From Opitutus sp. GAS368 (lineage in GTDB: Bacteria; Verrucomicrobiota; Verrucomicrobiia; Opitutales; Opitutaceae): a stretch of DNA of 64,000 nucleotides. The stretch is taken from the NCBI GenBank assembly GCA_945903465.1, contig CAMDOF010000002.1, positions 1 through 64,000 of the forward strand, in the 5' to 3' direction. Made by a program: the position numbers and the translations under genes. The notes under the pieces are model-generated. The model searched no databases, was not told the DNA's origin, and worked only from the letters and a program-made list of their open reading frames with translations. Positions 56,658-64,000 of this stretch are shown here, piece after piece. Every line of letters starts with the position of its first letter. Position 1 is the stretch's first letter.

Positions 56658-58043
56658 TCAGGCCAATAAACGATCGATCGCGCCGGATAAGAGATCCTCC
56701 GCACCGGGCGAAAAAAATGCATAATCGACCTCGTAGCCACCACTCGGAAACTCGGACCGCGTCGGCACGTACCAAGGACCGCAATCGCCATAGGCGGCCG
56801 TGGCCACAACGCGTCCGGGGTGCGCGGCTTGAGCCCGTAATTGATATTCGACAAAGGGCTCGGCGGGAAGGTGCAGAAGCGTGGCGTCGTTGAGATGAAG
56901 CGCACTGAGCACAAACGGAACGCGGCGTTCATAACGCTGAATCGAGGCAAGTTTAAAGGCGGGGCGCATCCGCAAGACGACGGCATCTTTCGGCTTCTGC
57001 ATCAATTCCTGCAAAGCGCCCACGCCTAACGCCGGATTGGGCTCCGGTTGGATCTCGGCAGTTCGCCATTCACAGCGCGTCAATACCTCCGGCCGCAACG
57101 TACTTTCCGAAGCCACGATACCGCGATAAATCCGTTCGGTGAGACGCACCCGCGCCTCCGGCGAACCATCATTATATTTTCCCGCAGCAATATTTCCGGA
57201 GCAACCGGTGAAATAAAGGTGCCTGCAGTTCGGCTCATCCTGCTGGCGCCTTTTACGGGCAAGGCCGCAAAAATCACTGCTCACCCGCCCATCGCCATAA
57301 TAGCTCATGGGATGCGTCGTATAATAATGGCACGCCACCACTTTCTCGCCGCGATCATAAAATGCCACGGTCCGCAAATAGGGATCAATCAATCCCTCGG
57401 GTAAAGCCGAGAGGGCGGCATCGCGATTAGAACTTCCGCGCATTTGCGTGACCCGCCCAGCGGGATTGCGCGCGACCCGCCGATTCGAGGCAACATTTTC
57501 CACGCGGGCGGACCCGTGCGCCACAGCGGTGATCGCGCGGGGCGCGCGCAGCGCGGCCACCACCGCCGCTCGCCCCGCGTCCAAACAGCGTCGGTGAAAA
57601 TCGCGATCAAACACCCGCGGCAAATCCGCCTGCGCGTGGAGCATTCGTTCCGCGTCAAAACACACCAGGGGCGCGTTGTGCTGGTGGACCGTGTGCACCG
57701 TGACACGGTCGGGCGTCGTGCCGGCCGCCTCCGCCAACGCCGTCCGCCACGCCACGTGCGCCTCATTAAGAATACCTGTCCAATCAACCACGCACACCAC
57801 GATCGGCGCACCACAACCCAGAAGCACGAAGCCGATCGCCTCGAGCGGGTCGTCCACTGCTGAAACCGGTTTGATCCAACCACCGCAGAGCGAGTGCCCC
57901 ATTGGCGGCGTCACATCGAAGCGGAAAGGCGCCACGTGTAACGACCCCAAACCTTGAGCGGCCGGCAATCGCGATGACGCCAGCGCCGCACCGCTGGCGA
58001 CCGCCGCGCGTTGGATAAATTCCCGGCGAGAAAAAGAGCTCAT
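56658..58043 (-). CDS. Tat-exported ceramidase-like hydrolase
   Basis: The 461-residue protein has a Tat signal (MSSFSRREFIQRAAVASGAAL) and matches the neutral/alkaline non-lysosomal ceramidase N-terminal-like superfamily of planctomycete and verrucomicrobial exported proteins. Features are DVTPPMG near 45, VVDWTGILNEAHVAWRTALAEAAG, HTVHQHNAPLVC with the zinc-type HxH near 150, CHYYTTHPMSYYGDGRVSSDF, FTGCSGNIAAGKYNDG, and LHLPAEPFVEYQLRAQAAHPG near the end. Substrate is unknown; amide or ester hydrolysis of lipids is possible, but many members are probably not ceramidases. The start at 58043 is set by the Tat signal. The next gene upstream is a related protein. Confidence 0.82.
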   Translation of the reverse strand: MSSFSRREFIQRAAVASGAALASSRLPAAQGLGSLHVAPFRFDVTPPMGHSLCGGWIKPVSAVDDPLEAIGFVLLGCGAPIVVCVVDWTGILNEAHVAWRTALAEAAGTTPDRVTVHTVHQHNAPLVCFDAERMLHAQADLPRVFDRDFHRRCLDAGRAAVVAALRAPRAITAVAHGSARVENVASNRRVARNPAGRVTQMRGSSNRDAALSALPEGLIDPYLRTVAFYDRGEKVVACHYYTTHPMSYYGDGRVSSDFCGLARKRRQQDEPNCRHLYFTGCSGNIAAGKYNDGSPEARVRLTERIYRGIVASESTLRPEVLTRCEWRTAEIQPEPNPALGVGALQELMQKPKDAVVLRMRPAFKLASIQRYERRVPFVLSALHLNDATLLHLPAEPFVEYQLRAQAAHPGRVVATAAYGDCGPWYVPTRSEFPSGGYEVDYAFFSPGAEDLLSGAIDRLLA

Positions 58044-58333
58044 AAGTGTAAAGCCGGAGAGGCCAGAGATGCGTACCGCCACAAATTCATATAACTCCGC
58101 TCCCCGTAAATTCGTCGCCAAAGAATGCCGGCAGCAGGGTAAAAATCGATGGCGAGCCTACTTTGATCGCGGCGGCGGAAACTAACCGCCCAACCAAGCG
58201 GGGCCGAGGCGGCGACGTTTGCCACCTGATCCCTTCACGTGAGCCGCCCTTCTGCAGCGGGCACCCCGCGCCGTCGCACCCGTTCAGTCGGTGACTTTGG
58301 TTGGTGGTTCTCACAAAAATCTACGTGCCAAAA

Positions 58334-59704
58334 TTATGGCTTCACAGAAGCCTTCGTCCGGTACCCTGACTTTGCAAAAACATCCAGCAACAATTGCTGA
58401 GCGGCCTTCACGAGCAACGCGCCACACTCATCGGTACCCGCACCCGCCACACCGACCTCGTAGCCGCCCCGCACCTTTTCGCCTGGCATTCCGACATAGT
58501 GGACGCCGTTGCCATTGGTATAACCCAAAACGAGCGTTTGCGGAAATGGCGATTGCTCACGGATCGCCATGCCCAGCTCGGTCATCGTTTCACCAGGCAA
58601 GCCGACGATGGCGAGAGGCCCGCAGGCGATTACTTGAATTTCCGCACGCACATTTTCCACCCGCAGCCGCTTTTTACCCTCGGGAGTCAATGGCAAGTCG
58701 AGGGAGGTCTGGCCCACTTGAAGCGGAGCCGTTGCCAAGGTTACCCCGTAACGAACCGCCAACTGCGCCTTGGTCGCCAGACCGGCGGCCATCGTCGCCA
58801 CCGCGGCCTCGCCCCGTTGCCACGGGTTGATATCACCACAACAGCCTTGAAGAAAAAGGCTTTCACCTCCGAGCGCTGCACTGATCGTGCGCGCCGCCGG
58901 CCCTGGCCAGTCGGCCGAGATCGCGGGGTTCCCAGGATAAATTGAAACTGAGTGACAGGCGACGTGAAAGAGCGAGGCCACCGGATTCTTTTCAGTATCG
59001 CGCAAGGACACAATCGCCAGAGTCCGATCCAGCGGCCCAAAACGCGCACCGCCCTGAAGGACCTCCGGGTTCCACTCGGGAGATCCGCCGGGGGTCGTCA
59101 ACGCGGACTTGGCATCGACCACCCCCCACGCCGGGGCGCGCGGCCGCCGGTTGTAAAGATATTCGCCCACCGCCACCCGGCCGATCGAAAGGGAGACGGG
59201 GCGGGCGGTCGCCGCAGCCCGCTGGGCTGCATCCACGCTCGCCGCGAGTAGTTTTTCCATCCAGCGCCGAAAGGGAGGGAACTCGTTTTGCGCGGGCATA
59301 TAACGAAGCGCCCACCAGGTGTCGCGCTCAGCACCGCGCTGATTGTCGCCATAAACGGGCGACCACGGCGCCGAATGATTATGGCTCGCATTAATGAGAA
59401 TATTCTCTCCCGGCATCGCCAGGGCGCCCGCGACTACCTTGCGGACGGCGTCACGCGCCGATTCCGAGACATCAACTAAATCCCACCGCAAAATCACCGC
59501 CTTAGTTCGGCCATCGTCGAGCACGAGTGCGTGTACATTTAAAGGATCAAGCACGACGCCATAGGGCTTACCCGTCACCCAGTTCAAGACGGCTACCTCG
59601 GGTGTGATATCCGCACGGGCAGCGCCAGCGCGGAGTACAAACGGAAGATCAGCCGCGCGAGCGGCAGACAGAATGAGAGCGATCGCGATCAACCGTGAAA
59701 ACAT
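58334..59704 (-). CDS. Secreted ceramidase-like hydrolase
   Basis: The 456-residue protein has a Sec signal peptide (MFSRLIAIALILSAARA) and belongs to the same superfamily as the gene at 56658. It shows RAGAARADITPEVAVLN, LINASHNHSAPWSPVYGDNQRG (metal-binding HNH), FHVACHSVSIYPGNPAISADWPG, FLQGCCGDINPW and LVLGYTNGNGVHYVG. The paired HNH and CCGDINPW blocks are close to those of true neutral ceramidases, where they bind the active-site zinc. Sequence divergence between the two neighbours is large (different signal types, different motif variants), so they are not a recent duplication. It lies about 290 bases upstream of the other on the minus strand; together with the dehydrogenase and sulfatase it suggests a degradation locus. 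Confidence 0.84.
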   Translation of the reverse strand: MFSRLIAIALILSAARAADLPFVLRAGAARADITPEVAVLNWVTGKPYGVVLDPLNVHALVLDDGRTKAVILRWDLVDVSESARDAVRKVVAGALAMPGENILINASHNHSAPWSPVYGDNQRGAERDTWWALRYMPAQNEFPPFRRWMEKLLAASVDAAQRAAATARPVSLSIGRVAVGEYLYNRRPRAPAWGVVDAKSALTTPGGSPEWNPEVLQGGARFGPLDRTLAIVSLRDTEKNPVASLFHVACHSVSIYPGNPAISADWPGPAARTISAALGGESLFLQGCCGDINPWQRGEAAVATMAAGLATKAQLAVRYGVTLATAPLQVGQTSLDLPLTPEGKKRLRVENVRAEIQVIACGPLAIVGLPGETMTELGMAIREQSPFPQTLVLGYTNGNGVHYVGMPGEKVRGGYEVGVAGAGTDECGALLVKAAQQLLLDVFAKSGYRTKASVKP

Positions 59705-59812
59705 AAAGAGGGTGTTTGGAAGAATCCGTCAGCCGGAGAAATTTAAAATGAAATCACACCTGAGAAAAGATTGAAGATGCCGCTTACGCATCAGCCGCAC
59801 CCGGGATTGCCC

Positions 59813-62800
59813 TCAAGGAACCGCCAGATAAGCGAGCAAATCCGCCATATCCGAGAGCGGGATCGCGGCCTCCAATCCCTCCGGCATGAGGGAGAGGGCA
59901 GACCGGGTGATCTTCGCGATATTTTGCCTGAGAATGATCTCATCGGGTGCGCCGATCCGCTTTACCGTCAGGCTCGCGATATTCTCATCCGTGATCAGCC
60001 CAGAGATCGCGGCCCCGTCTTTCAACTCGACCGAATACGCGATATAGTTAGCCGCGACCTCACGATTGGGATCCAGAATATGCAGCAGGATCTTCCCTCG
60101 ATCCCACCCCTTGATCGTCTCCAGATTGGGTCCGAGGTCCACACCTGTACCGGCAAAGCGGTGACAGGCGGCGCACGTTGCCGCAAAAACCTTGGCTCCA
60201 CGAGACCGGTCACTAGCGAGCGCAAGGGCGGCCTGATATTTTTCCACCACCTCATGCCGCGAGGTCGAGACCCGTTGCTCGAAGACCTGTTCGGCACGCG
60301 CCTTGAGGGTGAGATCGGGGTTGGCCAGCAGCGGGGTGCGCCGCGCCGCATTGACCTCGCTCGGGGTGATCACCTTATTTTCGAGCGCCGTCAAGAGCGC
60401 GGCTACCCGCTCGCGACGCGACAATAAAGCACCAAGCACTTCCTCACGGGCAGCTGGCGTGTAACTAGACCAATTCGCTAAAAATACCTTGGCGACATCG
60501 GCGTGAGCATAAGAACCCAGCGCCGTAATCACCGCGCTTCTGACCGGAGGCGCCACGGCCGTACTGAGCAGGGACTCTAACAAGGCCCGTGAATTAGCGA
60601 AATCGTCGAACGAAAGCAGTTTGACCGCGGCGGCTCGCCTGATTGGCGCAACCGCCGGCGACTGCGCGGTCCGGGCGGCCTCTGCTAAAAGATGGTCGAC
60701 GCTTTGCGCGGGAGCCGAAGCGGCGTCCCGAAACGCCGAACGGAAATTTTTACCCGCTTGGCGAAGCCCATCGCCCAATCCATGCCAGAACATTGTCTCT
60801 GCGCTCACACTGGCCTCGGCGCGGCGGCCCGACGTGGCAAACGCCTTCACGACCGCGGCAAGATTTACCGACTGGTTCTGGGCGCCTGCGATAAAAGCGA
60901 TCTGCCGAAATACCTCGGCGCCAGCTTCGACCCCGGCAAGCGAGGCTTCGCCGAAGACAAGCGGAGCGAGCCGGAGGCATTGGTCCGGTGGCGCACTCAA
61001 GACCGCCGCGCGGACCCAACGGTCGGCGGGCGATTGCACCAGCACCGCAAACGAAGCGGCCACCGCCCCCGCGTCCTCCGGCACCCCCCCGGCCGCGAAG
61101 GCCACCTGATAACGCACCCGAATCGCCGGGTCACGAGCCAGCGCAAAAACCTGAGAACGTAACGCCGCGGACGAACCGAGCCGCGGCACAGCTAGGCGAA
61201 CCGCGTGCTCCCGCACTCCCGCCGAGCGATCGGTCAAACCTCGCTGGATATTCGCGTCGGTTAAGGCACCGAGCCCGTCCAACGTCCACAAGGCGTGCAG
61301 GCGAGCCAGCTCAGCGGCGCTCCCCTCCAGCAAGGCGACCAAAGGGGCGACCGCCTCCGCCGAATTGCGCTCAAAGAGCAACCGCTGCGCGGTTTCACGC
61401 CACCACGAGTTCGGATTTTCCAAGGTCGCCACCAGCTCGCGGATACTAGCCGCCCCCAACCGGGGGGGCGACGGCGCGCGAAAACCAGGCGGTGCCAAAC
61501 GATAGAGACGCCCACGCTCGCGGCCTTTTTCAAGATCAAGTTTCAACCGGATATCATCGGGAATCGACCAGGGATGCTCGATGGTCTCACGATACATATC
61601 AACGACGTGCAACGTCCCATCTGGCGCATTGATAAAGTTGACCGCACGAAACCAAAGATCGGTCGAGGCAATAAACTCCGCATCGCGATCGGCTGTTTCA
61701 ACTTTGAAAGTGACCCCGTCTGGCCGCACGGTCTGGCGCTGCACGAGGTTATTCGCCACCTCCGCCACAAACGCCTGCCCACGATACTCCTCAGGGTACG
61801 CTGCCCCGCGATAAATCGTAATCCCCGCCGCCGAGGTGAATACCCCGCCGCCCACCAGCTCGCTGCGCGGCACCGCGTGGTTCTCTGCCACCCAGCGCCG
61901 CGCCCGCAGATCCCGCCAAGGCTCGACCGGGCTAATGCGCATGACGGGCAATTGGTCACCGGATTCGCGGGCATCGTAGACCGGATTGGGTACCGGCAAA
62001 AGCGGATTGCGGCCAATCAGCGTACCGTCGAAGACCACATGCTGGGCCGGATTCCGGATGTTGCAAAGAAAGCGGTTGCCCCAATCATCCATCCCGTGAC
62101 CAAAGCGCGCCCCACCGGCCACAGCTTCAATTTGCGCGCTCCGAGGATCAATCCGCAGATCATTACGAAGAATTTTCAGAGGAAGCATGGCCGGAAAGCG
62201 CGAACTCGAAATCGACCCGCCGTTGGAGCCGCCGGCAAAGGTGATTCGGTTATCCAGCCCCCAAAGCGGCGTGTTAATCACCGCCTGCACATTATATTTC
62301 CGAAATCCCGTAAATACTTTCTCCCGCACATCTGCCCGCTGATCACCATCCGTATCTTTCAAATACCAGACGTCCGGCGTGGCCGTTACAAACACTCCAC
62401 CCTGCCAGCAACAAATCCCCGTAGGCCACGAAAGCCCCTCCGCAAAGATGAAGCTCTCGTCAAATTTCCCGTCGCCATCCCGATCAATTAATTTCCGCAC
62501 CCGGCCAATCGGGGCGTCCGTCGAATTCTCCTTCCACGCCTGATGCGTCGTCTTATCCGTATAAGGATAATCAAGCATTTCCACCACGTAAGCAGCCCCA
62601 TTTTCGTCGTAGCACATCGCGACCGGACTGGAGACCAGAGGTTCAGCCGCGAGGAGATCCATGGTGAAGCCGTTTTTCACCCGGAACGTGCGGGCGACGT
62701 CGCGAGGCTCCACCGCTGGAAAACTGGGAAACTGCCCCGCTGGCAGAGCAAACTCCGCGCTCGCGCCAACCGCCGGAGAAACCAGCGCCTGCGAGGACTT

Positions 62801-62926
62801 ACTCTGCGCCGCAAACGTGGCCGGCAACTGAACCGACGCAACCATAACGAAGCCGAAGGCCAGCATCCAGCGCACGCGGCTAATTTGGTAATTCAGCGCA
62901 AAACAAAGAACATGAGGGGTAATCAT
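59813..62926 (-). CDS. PVC-type membrane-bound dehydrogenase with HEAT repeats and cytochrome c domain
   Basis: The 1037-residue exported protein has an N-terminal hydrophobic stretch (about 20-40), then a seven-bladed propeller-like dehydrogenase domain (about 75-440; MDLLAAEPLVSSPVAMCYDENG, DRDGDGKFDE, WPTGICCWQGGVFVTATPDVW, HGMDDWGNRF, EVANNLVQR, VDMYRETIEHPWSIP). A HEAT-repeat region follows (about 490-860, alanine/leucine rich, LLALL-type helices), and a C-terminal cytochrome c domain with CAACHRFAGTG (about 910) and the MPEG ligand methionine near 1015. These domains define the Planctomycetes-Verrucomicrobia families TIGR02604 and TIGR02603. The role is oxidation of a sugar or related compound with electrons passed to heme. 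It is divergent from the sulfatase. Confidence 0.88.
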   Translation of the reverse strand: MITPHVLCFALNYQISRVRWMLAFGFVMVASVQLPATFAAQSKSSQALVSPAVGASAEFALPAGQFPSFPAVEPRDVARTFRVKNGFTMDLLAAEPLVSSPVAMCYDENGAAYVVEMLDYPYTDKTTHQAWKENSTDAPIGRVRKLIDRDGDGKFDESFIFAEGLSWPTGICCWQGGVFVTATPDVWYLKDTDGDQRADVREKVFTGFRKYNVQAVINTPLWGLDNRITFAGGSNGGSISSSRFPAMLPLKILRNDLRIDPRSAQIEAVAGGARFGHGMDDWGNRFLCNIRNPAQHVVFDGTLIGRNPLLPVPNPVYDARESGDQLPVMRISPVEPWRDLRARRWVAENHAVPRSELVGGGVFTSAAGITIYRGAAYPEEYRGQAFVAEVANNLVQRQTVRPDGVTFKVETADRDAEFIASTDLWFRAVNFINAPDGTLHVVDMYRETIEHPWSIPDDIRLKLDLEKGRERGRLYRLAPPGFRAPSPPRLGAASIRELVATLENPNSWWRETAQRLLFERNSAEAVAPLVALLEGSAAELARLHALWTLDGLGALTDANIQRGLTDRSAGVREHAVRLAVPRLGSSAALRSQVFALARDPAIRVRYQVAFAAGGVPEDAGAVAASFAVLVQSPADRWVRAAVLSAPPDQCLRLAPLVFGEASLAGVEAGAEVFRQIAFIAGAQNQSVNLAAVVKAFATSGRRAEASVSAETMFWHGLGDGLRQAGKNFRSAFRDAASAPAQSVDHLLAEAARTAQSPAVAPIRRAAAVKLLSFDDFANSRALLESLLSTAVAPPVRSAVITALGSYAHADVAKVFLANWSSYTPAAREEVLGALLSRRERVAALLTALENKVITPSEVNAARRTPLLANPDLTLKARAEQVFEQRVSTSRHEVVEKYQAALALASDRSRGAKVFAATCAACHRFAGTGVDLGPNLETIKGWDRGKILLHILDPNREVAANYIAYSVELKDGAAISGLITDENIASLTVKRIGAPDEIILRQNIAKITRSALSLMPEGLEAAIPLSDMADLLAYLAVP

Positions 62927-63538
62927 TACAAAAATACAGGGAGCAAATTGAAGGGCTTCGCTGCCACCAAGGCGTTACTTAATCATTGGCTAGTCAACGA
63001 AAAATCCGTTGGCCGAAATCTTTCCGACTGCACCCCCGCTGAGAGGCGCCGCACCCTCTATTTCCCTTTCCGCGGCGCGCGCAACCGGTTCGAAATTCCC
63101 GGAAATCCGCGTTCCCATTTATAATTTAAAACCAGCCCACCGCCACACCGTCTCGCGTCGCCGCCACCGGCACAACCGCCAACGCACCCAGCAAGGCCCC
63201 GCGGACCTCGGGTCAGTGCGCAGACCCGTTCCAACCACAGGCAAGCTCCGCGCGCGCCGCTCAGGTGATTCCGCGGATCGAGCAAGCCGCGCTCACCCGT
63301 CGGGCCCTCTCCCGTTCACCGCAAACCGGTTGGCTGGAGCCGCCGGCAGTTTTCAGCTCAGAACTGCTCCCACCAAATGATTCCTGGCCAAATATTTTTT
63401 AAAAAAATCCACGCTCGTCAGCGCCGTGGCAGCGTTTACTCCTCTTCCAGCCGTCCATGCCGCCCGCGGTCCCACCACGAAAACGCCGCCACCTGCCAAT
63501 CGGCCAGCCCCGCCACGAATCTCCCCCGTTTCTTTAAA
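62927..63538. other. Divergent intergenic region, dehydrogenase and sulfatase
   Basis: This 612-base region separates two divergent genes and should hold both promoters. There is an AT-rich patch at 63116-63132 and another at 63385-63412, either of which could be a promoter core. No gene was recognised. Confidence 0.5.
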
Positions 63539-64000
63539 ATGCACCCATTAACCCGTCCCATCTCCGCCCTGCTCGGCCGCAGTGCCCACACCCTCCTCGC
63601 CCGCGGGGCGCTCACCCTCCTCGCCCACGGGGCGCTCACCCTCCTCGCCTGCGGCGCGCTCGCCCTGCCCTCGCCGGCGCGGGCGGCCGAACGGCTGCCC
63701 AACGTTGTCGTGATCTTTACAGATGACCAAGGTTACGGCGACGTCGGTGTATTTGGCGCCAAGGGCTACCTCACTCCGCATCTTGACGGACTGGCGCGGA
63801 GCGGCACCAAATTTACCAATTTTCACGTCGCCCAAGCGGTCTGCTCGGCTTCCCGCACCGGTCTCCTCACTGGATGCTATCCCAACCGACTAGGCATCCA
63901 TGGGGCGCTCGGGCCGAGCTCGACCCACGGTATCCACGCTGCGGAGACCACCATCGCGGAACTCCTCAAGTCCCGCGGGTACGCCACGGGGATGGCGGGT
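63539..64000 (+). CDS. Exported sulfatase, N-terminal part (runs off the window)
   Basis: The gene starts at 63539 and continues beyond the right edge; 154 residues are visible. After a signal region it begins [20 protein letters not shown] (the two aspartates bind Ca2+), [16 protein letters not shown], and [13 protein letters not shown] with C102, the cysteine that becomes formylglycine in the CxAxR form of the sulfatase motif. It hydrolyses sulfate esters of a carbohydrate or other compound outside the cytoplasm. Its signal region is unusual: residues 18-41 are three copies of an 8-residue unit, and C38 lies in a lipobox-like LLAC. It therefore may be a lipoprotein or be cut after residue 49 (ARA). 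An activating enzyme (anSME) is not in the window. Confidence 0.9.
   Translation, partial: MHPLTRPISALLGRSAHTLLARGALTLLAHGALTLLACGALALPSPARAAERLPNVVVIFTDDQGYGDVGVFGAKGYLTPHLDGLARSGTKFTNFHVAQAVCSASRTGLLTGCYPNRLGIHGALGPSSTHGIHAAETTIAELLKSRGYATGMAG
63590..63661 (+). repeat. Three 24-bp repeats encoding the sulfatase signal core
   Basis: Three tandem 24-base copies at 63590-63613, 63614-63637 and 63638-63661 encode [16 protein letters not shown] and TLLACGAL. They differ at only a few bases. The copies make up the hydrophobic core of the export signal and their number sets its length. Confidence 0.9.

Noticed and set aside
63065-63110. T-arm-like GGTTCGAAATTCC
   Set aside because: No acceptor, D or anticodon arm can be built around it.

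Overview
The window reads as a chromosomal segment of a GC-rich member of the Verrucomicrobiota, most likely family Opitutaceae. This is an inference from gene content: CxxCH/HEAT-repeat membrane-bound dehydrogenases of the type seen in Planctomycetes and Verrucomicrobia, Tat-exported Gfo/Idh/MocA oxidoreductases, ceramidase-like hydrolases, a sulfatase, TonB receptors with a VSGTRLNS-type plug, an ileS-dksA-lspA order, and a GldA/F/G-like ABC cluster with DUF4340 and AsmA-like proteins. No rRNA or convincing tRNA was found.

Layout. 0.3-3.5 kb: translation genes prmC and prfA (minus) diverge from a HAD phosphatase. 3.7-6.7 kb: two secreted alanine-rich proteins on the minus strand, one almost wholly built of a 14-16-residue repeat, the other a FecR-domain protein; they share the repeat and a C-terminal VSRS tail. 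6.9-7.8 kb: yqeY and a DUF2237 protein. 8.0-9.3 kb: a graveyard of mobile DNA, with the 3' end of a group II intron (domains V and VI still recognisable) beside a DUF4338 (DruA-like) gene broken over three frames. 9.5-22 kb: housekeeping genes rpsA, a lipoprotein, an agmatine-to-putrescine pair, hisG, ileS-dksA-like-lspA, yicC and trpB. 22.3-24.5 kb: a secreted protein of unknown function and birA. 24.5-32.9 kb: an ABC transporter ATPase and permease, a GldG-like auxiliary protein, a DUF4340 protein and an AsmA-like protein, all co-directional, followed by a 1333-residue hybrid histidine kinase.

37-64 kb is accessory territory for scavenging external substrates: a TonB receptor, two Tat-exported oxidoreductases, a FecI-FecR-FecA-like cassette whose receptor carries a single-base frameshift, a family 61 glycosyltransferase, then 4 kb of decay (a truncated TonB receptor with an amber codon, the tail of a type I restriction HsdR gene, short repeats). 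After that come an SMP-30-like protein, a membrane protein interrupted by an amber codon, two ceramidase-like hydrolases, a large cytochrome/HEAT dehydrogenase and the start of a sulfatase that runs off the right edge.

How the genes work together: the left half is core physiology with compact operons. The right half imports and degrades complex glycans, sulfated compounds or lipids through TonB receptors and exported enzymes, with visible gene loss. The least explained element is the alanine-rich repeat pair at 3.7-6.7 kb. Start sites are mostly inferred from homology, because Shine-Dalgarno sequences are weak throughout.
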